Positions 18,338 through 28,594 of a stretch of 64,000 nt of DNA are shown here, one piece after another. Below the pieces are notes generated by a model that searched no databases, was not told where the DNA came from, and was given only the letters and a program-made list of their open reading frames with translations. The DNA lies in the NCBI GenBank assembly GCA_964384345.1, contig CAYLKD010000005.1, positions 9,776 to 73,775 of the forward strand, in the 5' to 3' direction. Position 1 is the stretch's first letter. Each line of letters starts with the position of its first letter. The position numbers were made by a program, and so were the translations under genes. The DNA comes from JASLCR01 sp964384345. Its GTDB lineage: Bacteria; Patescibacteriota; Saccharimonadia; Saccharimonadales; Saccharimonadaceae.

Positions 18338-19420
18338 ATGAAAGACTTAGATTTTGACGAACTTGACCGCGCAGTGAACTCGCTGATGACTAAAAATGAT
18401 AGTAAACCAACAGTTACGGCTCTCACCGACACAGTCGCACAGGCAGAACCCTCAACGGACACTTCGCAGTCACGATTACCATCGACAGCTACACCCGACG
18501 TCGATGACTCATTGATTTCTGAAGACAATACGATGACTACTCCATCTAAGACCATCGCTCCACGACGATCGGGTCGCTTTATGGATATGATGCCAGCTTC
18601 AGCTACAACTGTTTTGACACCAGCCCGTAAGTTCACTTCTCGCCAAGGCGTTTCACTCAGTCCGATGAACGATATAGTCGCAGCGTCAGCTGTCAAAAAA
18701 TCTCCAGAAGTTAGTGAAAACAGCGAGAATACAAGCAGTTCTGTTGATGAGGTGAGTACGCCAAGTCACAGTTGGCCAGATCCAATTGATCTTCATGAGG
18801 CGCAAAATCCTGTACCAGAAGCTGAGTCTATTGCTGAACTGCCGGTTATTGCAACTGAGGCTGAGGTGACTTCAGAGCCAGCCACACCTATACCTGAAAA
18901 CGATTCGCCATTTATATTAGATGCAAAAGTTGAAAAGCGTCCGCTTGGCGGGAATGAGATGTCATCAGTATCTTCAGCAGATGAGCCAGTCAATTTAGTA
19001 GCTAATACTGATACGCAGTCCACACCGCAAATAATGCCGGCAGAATTAGGAGAAGATCTTTTGGCGATAGAAGCTGGTTCGAGCGCGACTAGCCCTGATA
19101 CGACACCTGCAAGCGCTGCTCCAGCTTCTACTAGTTTACCGGCTGAATCACCAGTTACTGAGGAACCATCTTCTATGGCGACGCAGCAACCCCAATCAGT
19201 CCCACAGCAACCTGGTGCGTCCTCGTCAATTAGTCAACAGTACAAGGTAGCGCAAAGTACTCGTGACCAATCGCACGCTGCGTTATACGACACTGCGGCT
19301 GAACCACTCAAGCATCCGGCAAAACAATCATCTTCGTGGCCAATAATCATTGTCATTATTTTGTTGATTGTGCTCGGCGCAGGTGGCGCTGCAGCGTTGT
19401 ATTTTCTTAAGCTTATCTAA
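18338..19420 (+). CDS. Hypothetical Ser/Thr/Pro/Glu-rich protein with C-terminal membrane anchor
   Basis: A 360-aa protein of low complexity. It begins MKDLDFDELDRAVNSLM, continues with about 300 disordered residues rich in Ser, Thr, Pro, Glu and Ala, and ends in one membrane helix (IIIVIILLIVLGAGGAAALYF) with a very short tail. This tail-anchored layout places the long acidic part in the cytoplasm or, less likely, outside. The ATG at 18338 is 10 bp after tpiA and preferred over the earlier in-frame ATG inside tpiA. No family recognised. Confidence 0.7.
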   Translation: MKDLDFDELDRAVNSLMTKNDSKPTVTALTDTVAQAEPSTDTSQSRLPSTATPDVDDSLISEDNTMTTPSKTIAPRRSGRFMDMMPASATTVLTPARKFTSRQGVSLSPMNDIVAASAVKKSPEVSENSENTSSSVDEVSTPSHSWPDPIDLHEAQNPVPEAESIAELPVIATEAEVTSEPATPIPENDSPFILDAKVEKRPLGGNEMSSVSSADEPVNLVANTDTQSTPQIMPAELGEDLLAIEAGSSATSPDTTPASAAPASTSLPAESPVTEEPSSMATQQPQSVPQQPGASSSISQQYKVAQSTRDQSHAALYDTAAEPLKHPAKQSSSWPIIIVIILLIVLGAGGAAALYFLKLI

Positions 19421-19454
19421 TCATCTGTTCAACTAGTTGCTATACTGGTAACAG

Positions 19455-21557
19455 ATGAATATTTTGGGGGAACTGAATGATGCCCAGCAACAAGCGGTGC
19501 AAACAACGCACGGACCGTTGCTGATTCTGGCTGGGGCTGGAAGTGGGAAAACTAAGACGTTAACTCACCGCGTTGCGTACTTGATCGCTAATGAAAAATT
19601 ATGGCCAGAAGAAATTCTTGCGGTAACATTTACCAATAAAGCCGCGCGCGAAATGCGCGAACGATTATCGGCGCTGCTTGGTCAAGCTAATACAAGAAAT
19701 TTTATGCCGTGGATGGGAACATTTCATGGGATATGCGTCCGATTACTCAGAATAGATGGCCACACTATTGATATTGCACATAATTTCGTCATTTATGATG
19801 AAGATGATCGGCAAAGTCTTATCAAACAGGCTATGAAGTCAAATGGTATCACTGATCGTCAAATCAAAGCCCGTGCTATTAGTGCAGCGATTTCGAATGC
19901 AAAAAATCAACTGCTAACGCCAGATGATCTGGAGGCAAGCGCAAATTATCCATTTGAAAAAACCGTTGCCCAGTTATACAAAAGTTATGAAAATGCTCGC
20001 AAATCGGCAGGAGCACTTGATTTTGATGATCTACTGACTGAGACAGTGCGTTTGTTTCGTGATCAACCAGATGTACGAGCAAAATGGCGCACCAAATTCA
20101 AGCATATTTTGATCGACGAATACCAAGACACCAACGCAGCACAGTATGCGATTGTTAAAGCATTAGTCGGTGACGAAAAAAATATTTGTGTTGTTGGTGA
20201 TGATTGGCAGTCAATCTATAGTTGGCGCGGCGCTGATTTTACGAATATATTGAATTTTGAGCGAGATTATCCTGCGGCGCTGATTGTTAAACTTGAGCAA
20301 AATTATCGTTCTACAGGTGCAATTCTTGAGGCTGCACACAATGTTATTAGTAAGAATATTCAGCGTAGTGATAAAAAATTATGGACGGCGGCAGGACCTG
20401 GTTCACCTGTTCAAGTTCATGAAACATATGATGAAGTAGAAGAAGCTCAATTAGTAGCTAGCCGCATCGGAACCCAAACGATGATCGGAGCGCATAAAGC
20501 CAGTGATTTTGCGGTTCTGTATCGTACCAATGCGCAAAGCTATACGCTTGAACGGGCATTTTTACAGAATAGAATACCGTATAAGATTATCGGTGGCGTA
20601 CGATTTTATGACCGAAAAGAAATAAAAGATATAATTGCTTACCTGCGAGTACTATATCAGCCAAATGATCGAGTCAGCTTTGGTCGAATAGCGAATGTAC
20701 CCGCACGAGGTGTTGGGGCGACGAGTTTAGAGCGATTTTTTAATTGGCAAGCAGCCTCAGGGCTTGATATTATTTCCGCACTCATAACTATAGAAAGCTC
20801 ACCGGTCACCGGTAAGGCGCGAGCTGCAATGGGTAGACTCGGTGAAGTACTGCGGAGTTTACAAGCGAAGCTTGAAGCTGACACAGCACCAAGTGATTTG
20901 ATAGAACAACTATTTACCGTCACGGGATATCGAGACTACTTGCTTGATGGAACTCCGCAAGCAGAAGACCGGGAAGCAAATATTTCTTCTCTCATTTCTG
21001 ACGCACGACCGTTTGCATCGTTACCTGAATTTCTCGAAGAAGTCGCTCTAATGTCGAGCGCCGATGAGTCATCGAGTGATGATGCCGTTACATTAATGAC
21101 GATACATGCTGCTAAGGGTCTCGAATTCCCAGTCGTATTTATGGTTGGTATGGAGGAGGGAATTTTTCCGCATTCTCGAGTCTACGAGGCAGGTCCTAGT
21201 GAACTCGAGGAAGAACGACGGCTTTGTTACGTGGGCATGACGCGAGCCCGCGAAGAGCTGCAGCTCAGTTATGCAGCAAGTCGACTGCAATTTGGTCAAC
21301 GTAGCTATAACCCGCCATCACGGTTTATCGCCGATATAGGTTCTGTGGCTGCTGTGACAGCAGGATCAGTTTTTGCGACTGATGAGCAAGCAGTTTACCA
21401 AGAACTCCCTGATTATGACATAGGAGATCAAGTTCATTCAGCACAGTTTGGTGATGGTGAAGTGGTTGATATTGATGGTATGGCCGTTTCGGTACACTTT
21501 GCAACTGGACAAACAAAAAAGCTCAACATTGAATACGCGCGGCTATCTAAGCTGTAA
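19455..21557 (+). CDS. pcrA: UvrD/PcrA-type superfamily 1 DNA helicase
   Basis: A 700-aa 3'-5' helicase for repair and replication restart. Motif I is AGAGSGKTKTL, followed by TFTNKAAREMRER, DEYQDTN, GDDWQSIYSWRGAD, QNYRSTG, MTIHAAKGLEFPVVF and VGMTRAREEL. The C-terminus ends in the short Tudor-like segment (GDQVHSAQFGDGEVVDI) common in PcrA. TGCTATACT lies 8 nt before the ATG, indicating a leaderless transcript. Confidence 0.95.
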   Translation: MNILGELNDAQQQAVQTTHGPLLILAGAGSGKTKTLTHRVAYLIANEKLWPEEILAVTFTNKAAREMRERLSALLGQANTRNFMPWMGTFHGICVRLLRIDGHTIDIAHNFVIYDEDDRQSLIKQAMKSNGITDRQIKARAISAAISNAKNQLLTPDDLEASANYPFEKTVAQLYKSYENARKSAGALDFDDLLTETVRLFRDQPDVRAKWRTKFKHILIDEYQDTNAAQYAIVKALVGDEKNICVVGDDWQSIYSWRGADFTNILNFERDYPAALIVKLEQNYRSTGAILEAAHNVISKNIQRSDKKLWTAAGPGSPVQVHETYDEVEEAQLVASRIGTQTMIGAHKASDFAVLYRTNAQSYTLERAFLQNRIPYKIIGGVRFYDRKEIKDIIAYLRVLYQPNDRVSFGRIANVPARGVGATSLERFFNWQAASGLDIISALITIESSPVTGKARAAMGRLGEVLRSLQAKLEADTAPSDLIEQLFTVTGYRDYLLDGTPQAEDREANISSLISDARPFASLPEFLEEVALMSSADESSSDDAVTLMTIHAAKGLEFPVVFMVGMEEGIFPHSRVYEAGPSELEEERRLCYVGMTRAREELQLSYAASRLQFGQRSYNPPSRFIADIGSVAAVTAGSVFATDEQAVYQELPDYDIGDQVHSAQFGDGEVVDIDGMAVSVHFATGQTKKLNIEYARLSKL

Positions 21558-21623
21558 AAGCAGGGGCGTGATATAATAGTAGTATTGGATTTGCAGTTCA
21601 AAACCAATGTTATATAGATTTTT

Positions 21624-22832
21624 ATGAGATATTTCAGCGCGAAAACAATTCTATCCTTAATCGTATCAGCTGCGTGTTTTATGCTTGTATTCTTTGCATT
21701 TACTGCCCACGATTCTACGGCATCTGCAATCGCCCGTTATACCAATGGCGAAAAGCTCATCACGATTCATGATAGAGGGCAAGAACGAAGCGTTATTACC
21801 ACGAAAGATACACTGCGTGAAATATTTGCCGACCAAGGTACATTGCTCGACAAACGCGATATTGTCGAGCCTAGCCTGGATGAAAAATTGACAGCCCATG
21901 ATTACCAGGTGAACGTGTATAGAGCTCGCCCGGTCTTAGTTATTGACGGTAAAGCATCTGTGCAAGCAATGACAGCAGGTCAAACTGCCAAACAGATCGC
22001 AAAAGATGCTGGGCTGACGCTACATGATGAAGACAAGACTTCCATGAAATTGAGTACAGATGTCATCAATGACGGTGCTAGCCTCGAAATGAATATCCAG
22101 CGAGCAACTCCATTTTCATTTGTCTTCTATGGCAAAACCGTGCAATCATTTACGATGGCAAAAACTGTCGGTGAGATGCTCAAAGACAAAGGAATCGTTC
22201 CAGCAAAAGGCGATACCCTTTCACCGGGCGCTGACGCACTAATTACTGCGAACATGAGTGTTCAATTGTGGCATAACGGCAAGCAGACTGTCACCCTTGA
22301 TGAAGATATTCCATATACAACTCGAACGATCAATGACCCTGCACAACCTATTGGCTACCGGCAAGTTCAAACAGCTGGTGAAAATGGCAAGCAGACTGTC
22401 ACCTACCAAATCGATATGCGTAATGGTAAAGAATTCAGTCGCAATGCACTCGAAAAGCTTGTTTCGAAGCAAATGACCGAAGAGGTCATTGTTGTTGGTA
22501 CAAAAGTTGATTTGCCTCCTGGCTCCCATGAAGACTGGATGGCAGCAGCTGGAATTTCTGCAAGTGACTATGGCTACGTAAATTACATAGTCATGCGCGA
22601 AGGCGGTTGGGAACCATGCAAAGTTCAAGGCGGCGCAATAGATTGTTCATATGGTGGCAGCATGGGATATGGCATGGTGCAGGCGACTCCTGGTGGCAAA
22701 ATGGTTAGTGCTGGCGCAGACTGGCGCACGAACCCTATCACGCAATTACGCTGGGCAACAGGATACGCAAACGGTCGCTATGGCGGTTGGTCTGGTGCTT
22801 ATAATCACTGGCTAAGCTCACATAACTGGTAG
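21624..22832 (+). CDS. Exported Rpf/YabE-like protein: DUF348 repeats, G5 domain, transglycosylase-like C-terminus
   Basis: A 402-aa exported cell-wall protein. An N-terminal hydrophobic stretch (ILSLIVSAACFMLVFFAF) is a signal peptide or anchor. Three ubiquitin-like DUF348 modules follow (about 40-210), then a G5 domain (YRQVQTAGENGKQTVTY), and a C-terminal region with MREGGWEPCKV and SMGYGMVQATPGG, which resembles the lysozyme-like fold of resuscitation-promoting factors. Such proteins cleave or bind peptidoglycan. TATAAT about 45 nt upstream gives a short leader. Confidence 0.8.
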   Translation: MRYFSAKTILSLIVSAACFMLVFFAFTAHDSTASAIARYTNGEKLITIHDRGQERSVITTKDTLREIFADQGTLLDKRDIVEPSLDEKLTAHDYQVNVYRARPVLVIDGKASVQAMTAGQTAKQIAKDAGLTLHDEDKTSMKLSTDVINDGASLEMNIQRATPFSFVFYGKTVQSFTMAKTVGEMLKDKGIVPAKGDTLSPGADALITANMSVQLWHNGKQTVTLDEDIPYTTRTINDPAQPIGYRQVQTAGENGKQTVTYQIDMRNGKEFSRNALEKLVSKQMTEEVIVVGTKVDLPPGSHEDWMAAAGISASDYGYVNYIVMREGGWEPCKVQGGAIDCSYGGSMGYGMVQATPGGKMVSAGADWRTNPITQLRWATGYANGRYGGWSGAYNHWLSSHNW

Positions 22833-22841
22833 ATATTTCTA

Positions 22842-23636
22842 ATGAAAAATAATAAATCTCTCGGTCAGCATTGGCTCAAAGACCGTTTGATGCTAGAAGC
22901 CATCGTCAACGCGGCTGAATTAAAAAAAGACAGCGTCGTACTAGAAATTGGTCCCGGCCTCGGTACGCTAACAAGCGAATTACTACGTCAAGCGAAGCAA
23001 GTGATCGCTGTTGAATTCGATGAAGCACTTGCTTCAAAACTTAGTGGGCAATTTCCTGGTAAAGATTTGACTGTCCACCACGGGGACATCCTGTCATTTG
23101 ATCTAGAGACACTGCCGAAAAATTATTCAGCGGTTGCAAATGTTCCGTATTACATTACGAGTAAGATTGTACAAGCGCTCCTGACAGCAACAAACAAACC
23201 AAAGATTGCCGTACTGCTCGTCCAAAAGGAAGTAGCTCAGCGTATTGCGGCTACACCAGGTGATATGAGTATGCTGGCACTATCGGCTCAGGTCTATGCC
23301 AAAACGTCCTTAGGTGTCGAAGTTGACAGGTCATACTTCACGCCGCCTCCAGAGGTTGACTCGCAAGTTATTGTGCTGAAAACTCGTCAAGAGCCACTCA
23401 TTGCAATAAATGAGCAAGCAGATTTCTTTCGAATAGCACGTGCAGGATTTGGAGAAAAACGAAAAAAACTCCGCTCTAGTTTGTCCGGTGGTCTACATAT
23501 TTCCAAACCAGAAGTTGATGAAATATTAACTGCTGTCGGTATTCCGCCAGAAGCGCGTGCCCAAGAATTATCGATTGAACAATGGCATCAATTGACTGAT
23601 TATATTGTCAAGCGTAAGCCATCTTCTGCCTCATGA
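22842..23636 (+). CDS. rsmA: 16S rRNA dimethyladenosine transferase
   Basis: A 264-aa SAM-dependent methyltransferase that dimethylates two adjacent adenines near the 3' end of 16S rRNA. It shows NKSLGQHWLKD, the SAM-binding VLEIGPGLGTLT and the catalytic NVPYYITSKIV (usually NLPYYI), plus the C-terminal helical domain. It starts 10 bp after the Rpf-like gene and overlaps pgeF by 4 bp. Confidence 0.95.
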   Translation: MKNNKSLGQHWLKDRLMLEAIVNAAELKKDSVVLEIGPGLGTLTSELLRQAKQVIAVEFDEALASKLSGQFPGKDLTVHHGDILSFDLETLPKNYSAVANVPYYITSKIVQALLTATNKPKIAVLLVQKEVAQRIAATPGDMSMLALSAQVYAKTSLGVEVDRSYFTPPPEVDSQVIVLKTRQEPLIAINEQADFFRIARAGFGEKRKKLRSSLSGGLHISKPEVDEILTAVGIPPEARAQELSIEQWHQLTDYIVKRKPSSAS

Positions 23637-24310
23637 CGACATACGATGTAATTTCTGGGGTATGCATCGGAGTGTCAAATGTCAACGACGGCACTATGAA
23701 AATAGCAGATGAGGATGCTGAGATAGTTACGGCTAATCGAACGAATCTCATCACGACTGTCGGTGGTTCGTATGAAAATTCTATTGTTATAAAAATCGAT
23801 TATGACACTGAGAATTTTTGTCACTACAAATCGGTTGAACTGGATAGTCTAGGCGGTGGTCAGGCATATGTCGCTGATGGAATCGTAACAACAACTAGAG
23901 ATGTCGCATTGTTGTTGCCGTTAGCCGATTGCATTGGCGCTGTTTTATACGATAAAGAACATGATGTAGTTATGGTATCTCATCTCGGCCGGCATAGTCT
24001 TGAGCAAGATGGAGCTGCAAAATCAATACGCTATATGCATGATAGTTTGGGGAGCAAGCCTACCTGTATAAGCGTATTTTTGAGTCCATCGGCGGGTCAG
24101 GCAAACTATCCACTTTTTTCGTTTGAAGGAAGAAGCCTGGAATCTGTTGCTCGCGATCAATTCGAGCGCGCTGGGGTTGAAGCGAACAGCATTTTCTCCG
24201 CAGGTATAGACACGACGCTAAATACTCGTTATTTCTCACATAGCGAGTATCTCAAAGGCAATCGAGCATCGAATGGTCGCTTCGCGATTGTTGCTATGCT
24301 AAGGGGCTAG
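23633..24310 (+). CDS. pgeF: PgeF/YfiH-like multicopper-oxidase-fold peptidoglycan editing protein
   Basis: A 225-aa member of the laccase-domain family (DUF152). The metal-binding positions can be followed: a His in FCHYKSV, Cys in PLADCIGAVLYD and His in VSHLGRHS, although the usual HAGWRG is altered to SHLGRHS. In other bacteria this protein removes wrongly incorporated L-Ser from peptidoglycan precursors or acts on purine nucleosides. It overlaps rsmA by 4 bp. Confidence 0.8.
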   Translation: MTTYDVISGVCIGVSNVNDGTMKIADEDAEIVTANRTNLITTVGGSYENSIVIKIDYDTENFCHYKSVELDSLGGGQAYVADGIVTTTRDVALLLPLADCIGAVLYDKEHDVVMVSHLGRHSLEQDGAAKSIRYMHDSLGSKPTCISVFLSPSAGQANYPLFSFEGRSLESVARDQFERAGVEANSIFSAGIDTTLNTRYFSHSEYLKGNRASNGRFAIVAMLRG

Positions 24311-24330
24311 CCTCTGGTACACTGAATATA

Positions 24331-25815
24331 ATGGGAAAAAATCTATACATCGCAACCGCTATACCATATGTCAACGGCACGCCGCACATTGGCAACGCAC
24401 TTGATTACCTATTGGCTGATATTTGGGCTCGCTATCAAAAGCAAAATGGACGCGAGGTTCGCTTTGAAGTCGGCACCGATGAACACGGCAATAAGATTGC
24501 CGCAAAAGCCGCCAGTGAAGGTATGACTTCGCAAGCCTATGCTGACAAAATGTATATAAATTTCGAAAACTTGATGAAAAAAGTTGGTGCAAGCTATACC
24601 GATTTTATTCGAACGACTGATGGTCACCATCGGGGAGCTGTCCAATATATCTGGAAGCAACTTGAGCCGCACATCTATAAAGATAGCTATGAAGGCTGGT
24701 ACTGCATGGGCCACGAAGCATTCTTTACTGAAAAAGAAGTAAACGAGACTAATGGCGTATGTCCAGACCATCAGACGCCGTACGAGCACGTCAGCGAAGA
24801 AAATTATTTTTTGCGAACCAGTGATTTCACCGAACAGGTAAGAGACGCAATCGAAAAAAATAAAATGCATATTGTCCCTGAATTCCGTAAAAAAGAGTTC
24901 CTCGAACTTATCAAAGATGGATTAAAAGATGTCTCAATCTCTCGTCCGAAAAAAAGTCTCAGCTGGGGTATTGAAGTGCCTGGTGATCCTGATCAAGTAA
25001 TCTACGTGTGGTTGGATGCTCTTAGCAACTACATTACAGTACTTGGCTATCCGGACAATGATGACTGGCGCAATTACTGGCCAGCCGACGTGCAAGTAGT
25101 CGGTAAAGATATATTGCGCTTTCATGCAGGCATTTGGCCAGCGATGTTGCTTGGGCTAGGTTTGTCTCTGCCGAAAAAATTAATGGTACATGGATTTGTC
25201 AATGTTGGTGGCTCAAAGATGAGTAAGACAGTCGGAAACGTTGTCGATCCAAATGAAATCATCGATGAATATGGCGTTGAGGCTTTCCGCTACTTCTTCA
25301 CGCGGCACATACCAACACTTGATGACGGCGATTTTACGTGGGAAAAATTTGAAACTGCTTACAATAACGAACTCGCGAATGATCTAGGTAATCTTGTCAG
25401 CCGTGTCGTCAATATGCTGACTAGGTACCAGGCTGGTGTGATAGGCGACGGTGCGATGGCAGAACACGACATGCAGCTGTACCGCGAAGCAATGGATCGG
25501 CTCGAATTTGATAAAGCAATTGATCGAGTGTGGGTCATGGTGCGCTCACTCAATCAATACATCGAAGAAGTGAAGCCATGGGAAATTGCAAAGAAGCGTG
25601 AAAAAGAGCCCGACGCTGAAGCGCATCTGACTGAAGTTTTGTCTCACTGCGCCAGTAGTCTACTACAAATAGCAGATCTACTCGTGCCATTTATGCCTGA
25701 AACTGCTGCGAAAATGCATGCAATTTTCGAAAGTGGCGTCGTAACACCACTTGAAGGTGTCATGTTTCCAAAGAAATATATCCATACCGAAGCGCCAGTT
25801 TTAGCAGGTAAATAA
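24331..25815 (+). CDS. metG: Methionyl-tRNA synthetase
   Basis: A 494-aa class I tRNA synthetase charging tRNA-Met. The HIGH signature reads HIGN in NGTPHIGNALDY, and the KMSKS loop is KMSKT in GGSKMSKTVGN. The connective domain has only a reduced cysteine content (EVNETNGVCPDHQ). It lacks the C-terminal EMAP-II-like tRNA-binding domain found in the roughly 650-aa forms. TACACT lies 7 nt before the ATG. The stop overlaps the tatD start by one base. Confidence 0.95.
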   Translation: MGKNLYIATAIPYVNGTPHIGNALDYLLADIWARYQKQNGREVRFEVGTDEHGNKIAAKAASEGMTSQAYADKMYINFENLMKKVGASYTDFIRTTDGHHRGAVQYIWKQLEPHIYKDSYEGWYCMGHEAFFTEKEVNETNGVCPDHQTPYEHVSEENYFLRTSDFTEQVRDAIEKNKMHIVPEFRKKEFLELIKDGLKDVSISRPKKSLSWGIEVPGDPDQVIYVWLDALSNYITVLGYPDNDDWRNYWPADVQVVGKDILRFHAGIWPAMLLGLGLSLPKKLMVHGFVNVGGSKMSKTVGNVVDPNEIIDEYGVEAFRYFFTRHIPTLDDGDFTWEKFETAYNNELANDLGNLVSRVVNMLTRYQAGVIGDGAMAEHDMQLYREAMDRLEFDKAIDRVWVMVRSLNQYIEEVKPWEIAKKREKEPDAEAHLTEVLSHCASSLLQIADLLVPFMPETAAKMHAIFESGVVTPLEGVMFPKKYIHTEAPVLAGK

Positions 25816-26558
25816 TGCTCACCGATACGCACTGTCATGTCCACGATAGTGACTATCCTGATGCCGATGGTGCTCGTGAACGAGCACTCAAAAATGATGT
25901 GACAAAGATACTTTGCGTTGGTACGAATGAGCATGACTCTGATTTAGCTGTTACGTTTGCCGAGAAATGGCCAATCGCATACGCCGTGGTCGGCGTTCAT
26001 CCTCATAACACAGATAAAGGGTATAGTTCCATACAGCACATACTGAATGAACAGTATGAACGAGTTGTTGGTATCGGCGAGATTGGGCTCGATTATTACT
26101 ACGATAATTCTCCACGTGATGTTCAAATTGCGGCCCTGGAGCAGCAATTGCAGTGGGCTCTTGACTACAATTTGCCAGTGAGTTTTCACGTTCGCGAAGC
26201 GTTTGAGGATTTTTGGCCTATTTTTGATAACTTCGCTGGCATACGAGGGGTGTTACATAGTTTTACAGATACAGAATCTACTTTGGAAAAAGCTTTATCG
26301 AAGGGACTATATATTGGCGTTAATGGAATATCGACGTTTGCGCGTGACAAAGCTGCTATGTTTGACCATATACCCCTCGAGCGTATGCTACTAGAAACCG
26401 ATGCTCCCTTCTTGACACCTGTACCGTATCGTGGTAGAGTGAACGAGCCAGCGTTTGTGAGGAATGTAGCCGAGTATCATGCCAACCGAAGGATGATAGA
26501 TCTCGAACACCTTTCGCGAGCTACATCAGCAAACGCATCTACATTGTTTACTCTTTAG
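25815..26558 (+). CDS. tatD: TatD family metal-dependent DNase
   Basis: A 247-aa TIM-barrel hydrolase. Metal ligands are visible in DTHCHVHD, GVHPHN, GEIGLDYYYD, FHVRE, LHSFTD and LLETDAPFLTP. TatD proteins are 3'-5' exonucleases or AP-site repair enzymes. It is coupled to metG, as in many bacteria. Confidence 0.93.
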   Translation: MLTDTHCHVHDSDYPDADGARERALKNDVTKILCVGTNEHDSDLAVTFAEKWPIAYAVVGVHPHNTDKGYSSIQHILNEQYERVVGIGEIGLDYYYDNSPRDVQIAALEQQLQWALDYNLPVSFHVREAFEDFWPIFDNFAGIRGVLHSFTDTESTLEKALSKGLYIGVNGISTFARDKAAMFDHIPLERMLLETDAPFLTPVPYRGRVNEPAFVRNVAEYHANRRMIDLEHLSRATSANASTLFTL

Positions 26559-26619
26559 AGTGACGAATCACATAAACAAATTAAAAAATATCTCCTAACA
26601 CCTACAAGGAAGTCTGTTT

Positions 26620-26967
26620 ATGAGTCTTGACTCGTATAATCTACCACCACAAGAGCCAACAGTTTTTGAGCACGGAAACGAAATACACTTAAATCACAAT
26701 ATCTCTGGTCTCAGTGACCCTGCGGAGTTCTATAAAAAAAATCTCGTTATTCAAGCTCAGCTAGCCGCGAAAGCAGCTAATGGCTCAACCGATTTAGTAC
26801 ATTCTATCGCAGGTCAACAATCGCGTCCTACCGCAAAAGAACTTTTATATCAAAAAAATGCTGAAGTACTTTTTAAGGGTCAAACCATTAAACTATGGCG
26901 CAGCGAAAAGCTTGGCATTTCTATAACCTATACAAATCGTAATGATGACTTCGCGCTTGCAGCGTAA
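26620..26967 (+). CDS. Hypothetical 115-aa protein
   Basis: A soluble protein starting MSLDSYNLPPQEPTVFEHG, with a central helical, Ala-rich part and a C-terminal beta-like stretch (FKGQTIKLWRSEKLGISI). No signal peptide, cysteine or known motif. An AAGGAAG site precedes the ATG. The following gene starts 12 bp later on the same strand, so they probably form a pair. No family recognised. Confidence 0.65.
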   Translation: MSLDSYNLPPQEPTVFEHGNEIHLNHNISGLSDPAEFYKKNLVIQAQLAAKAANGSTDLVHSIAGQQSRPTAKELLYQKNAEVLFKGQTIKLWRSEKLGISITYTNRNDDFALAA

Positions 26968-26978
26968 AGGTCGTATAT

Positions 26979-27413
26979 ATGTCACAATTATTACAAAAAG
27001 CCGTATCACTTATCACGGGCAGTCAAGTACAAGAAGCCCAGCGGTTAACGGTCCCAAAAAAATCACGTCCCTTCAAAAAGCTAACTGAACGTGAATTGAT
27101 CCAGCTTGAAAGTGACATTGGCAAGCAAATTTTTGGCGCGATACCACAAGACCATCGCCGTGAGTTTTTTAATCTCGATCCTGTCACGTGGATATGGTAC
27201 GAAGAGAGCAAAGACGTTAACGGATTAGTCCACGCTACAACAACTCGCTATGAGGTACAGAAGCAAGGGATTCTAAAAGCCCAAGACGGTGCACATTACA
27301 GTTATCTCGAAGGTGAAGAATTAGAAAATTTATATTTGGCAATTGAGATGTATTACGAACGAGTTGCTCGCGAGATATATCACCGTGACCCACACACAGG
27401 TGAGCCGGTATAG
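26979..27413 (+). CDS. Hypothetical 144-aa protein
   Basis: A soluble protein with a basic N-terminus, then LTERELIQLESDIGKQIFG and FFNLDPVTWIWYEE, and many aromatic residues in the C-terminal half (YSYLEGEELENLYLAIEMYY). No catalytic pattern is evident. It follows the 115-aa gene by 12 bp. I do not recognise the family; the two may act together. Confidence 0.65.
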   Translation: MSQLLQKAVSLITGSQVQEAQRLTVPKKSRPFKKLTERELIQLESDIGKQIFGAIPQDHRREFFNLDPVTWIWYEESKDVNGLVHATTTRYEVQKQGILKAQDGAHYSYLEGEELENLYLAIEMYYERVAREIYHRDPHTGEPV

Positions 27414-27430
27414 CTGATACAATAAGTAGA

Positions 27431-28594
27431 GTGACTACAACGCAAAACAATTTATATCTTGATTATGCTGCAGCGACTCCCATAGCCGAGCACGTCTTAG
27501 AGGCTATGGTACCTTTTTTTAGTGACAAGTTTTTTAACCCTTCGAGTCCCTATGCGCCAGCCTTAGCTGTGCGCCGCGAATATGAAGCCGCGAAAGCAAC
27601 GCTTGCGCAGACATTTGGAGCCAAAGCTGATGAACTCGTAATGACGGCTGGTGCGACAGAGTCAATAAATCTTGCATTTCATCAAACCAGGGGTCACGTC
27701 GTTACGTCGGCGATCGAGCATCCAGCCGTGTTGGAGGTAGCAAAACAGCGCGAGCATACGCTAGTTGCTTCGATGCCAAATGGACGCATGGATCCTGTAG
27801 AAATCGCTCAGGCAATTATGCCTGAAACTGAACTGGTTTCGATTTCACTCGCGAACAGCGAGCTCGGCGTTATTCAGCCAATCCGCAAGATTGCTGAAGT
27901 GATAGAAGAAATTCGTACAGAGCGAAAAAAACATGGCAACGCAACGCCGTTACTGTTTCACTGCGATGCCTCGCAAGGATTTGGTCAAGTAAATGTGCAT
28001 GTCGCAAGATTAGGAATTGATCTGTTGACGCTGAATGCTGGTAAAATATACGGCCCAAAGCAAGTAGGTCTGTTATGGACAAAGCGACTGAGTGATCCAC
28101 GCGCAACTATTGTTGGCGGGGGTCAAGAGCGTGGACTGCGCAGTGGAACCGAAAATGTTGCGGGTGTGGTCGGTTTCTCAGCAGCTGCAACCTGGGTAAC
28201 AGGTCACCAAAACGAAGAAACAAGACGACTTTCCATGCTGAGAGATCGTATGCAAACAAAACTGCTTGATGCGTTTGAAAGTGCATTAGTGCTTGGTGAT
28301 AAAAAACACCGTTTGGCAAGTCATCTTTCAATAGCTTTTAGTGGGATTGATGCGGAAAGAATCATATTCTTGCTTGAAGAACACGGGGTATATGTCGCGA
28401 CCGGGAGTGCATGTTCTGCAAATAAACATACAGCCTCGCATGTACTTCTCGGGATTGGACTTGATGAGCAGTACATCAGTGGGAGTTTGCGTATTTCACT
28501 TGGGTACTATATCGATGAAGTGCAGCTTGATAGGGCAACAAGCCTCGTTATTGATGCGATCTCATCCGAATATGAACGGCTTGGAAAAATGTAA
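27431..28594 (+). CDS. Cysteine desulfurase (IscS/NifS family)
   Basis: A 387-aa PLP enzyme that takes sulfur from cysteine. Visible are NLYLDYAAATP, MTAGATESINLAF, SAIEHPAV, HCDASQGFGQ, the PLP lysine in NAGKIYGPKQVG, GGGQERGLRSGTEN and the active-site cysteine in ATGSACSANK. GTG start; TACAAT lies 7 nt upstream. With mnmA two genes downstream, its main task is probably to supply sulfur for tRNA 2-thiouridine. Confidence 0.93.
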   Translation: MTTTQNNLYLDYAAATPIAEHVLEAMVPFFSDKFFNPSSPYAPALAVRREYEAAKATLAQTFGAKADELVMTAGATESINLAFHQTRGHVVTSAIEHPAVLEVAKQREHTLVASMPNGRMDPVEIAQAIMPETELVSISLANSELGVIQPIRKIAEVIEEIRTERKKHGNATPLLFHCDASQGFGQVNVHVARLGIDLLTLNAGKIYGPKQVGLLWTKRLSDPRATIVGGGQERGLRSGTENVAGVVGFSAAATWVTGHQNEETRRLSMLRDRMQTKLLDAFESALVLGDKKHRLASHLSIAFSGIDAERIIFLLEEHGVYVATGSACSANKHTASHVLLGIGLDEQYISGSLRISLGYYIDEVQLDRATSLVIDAISSEYERLGKM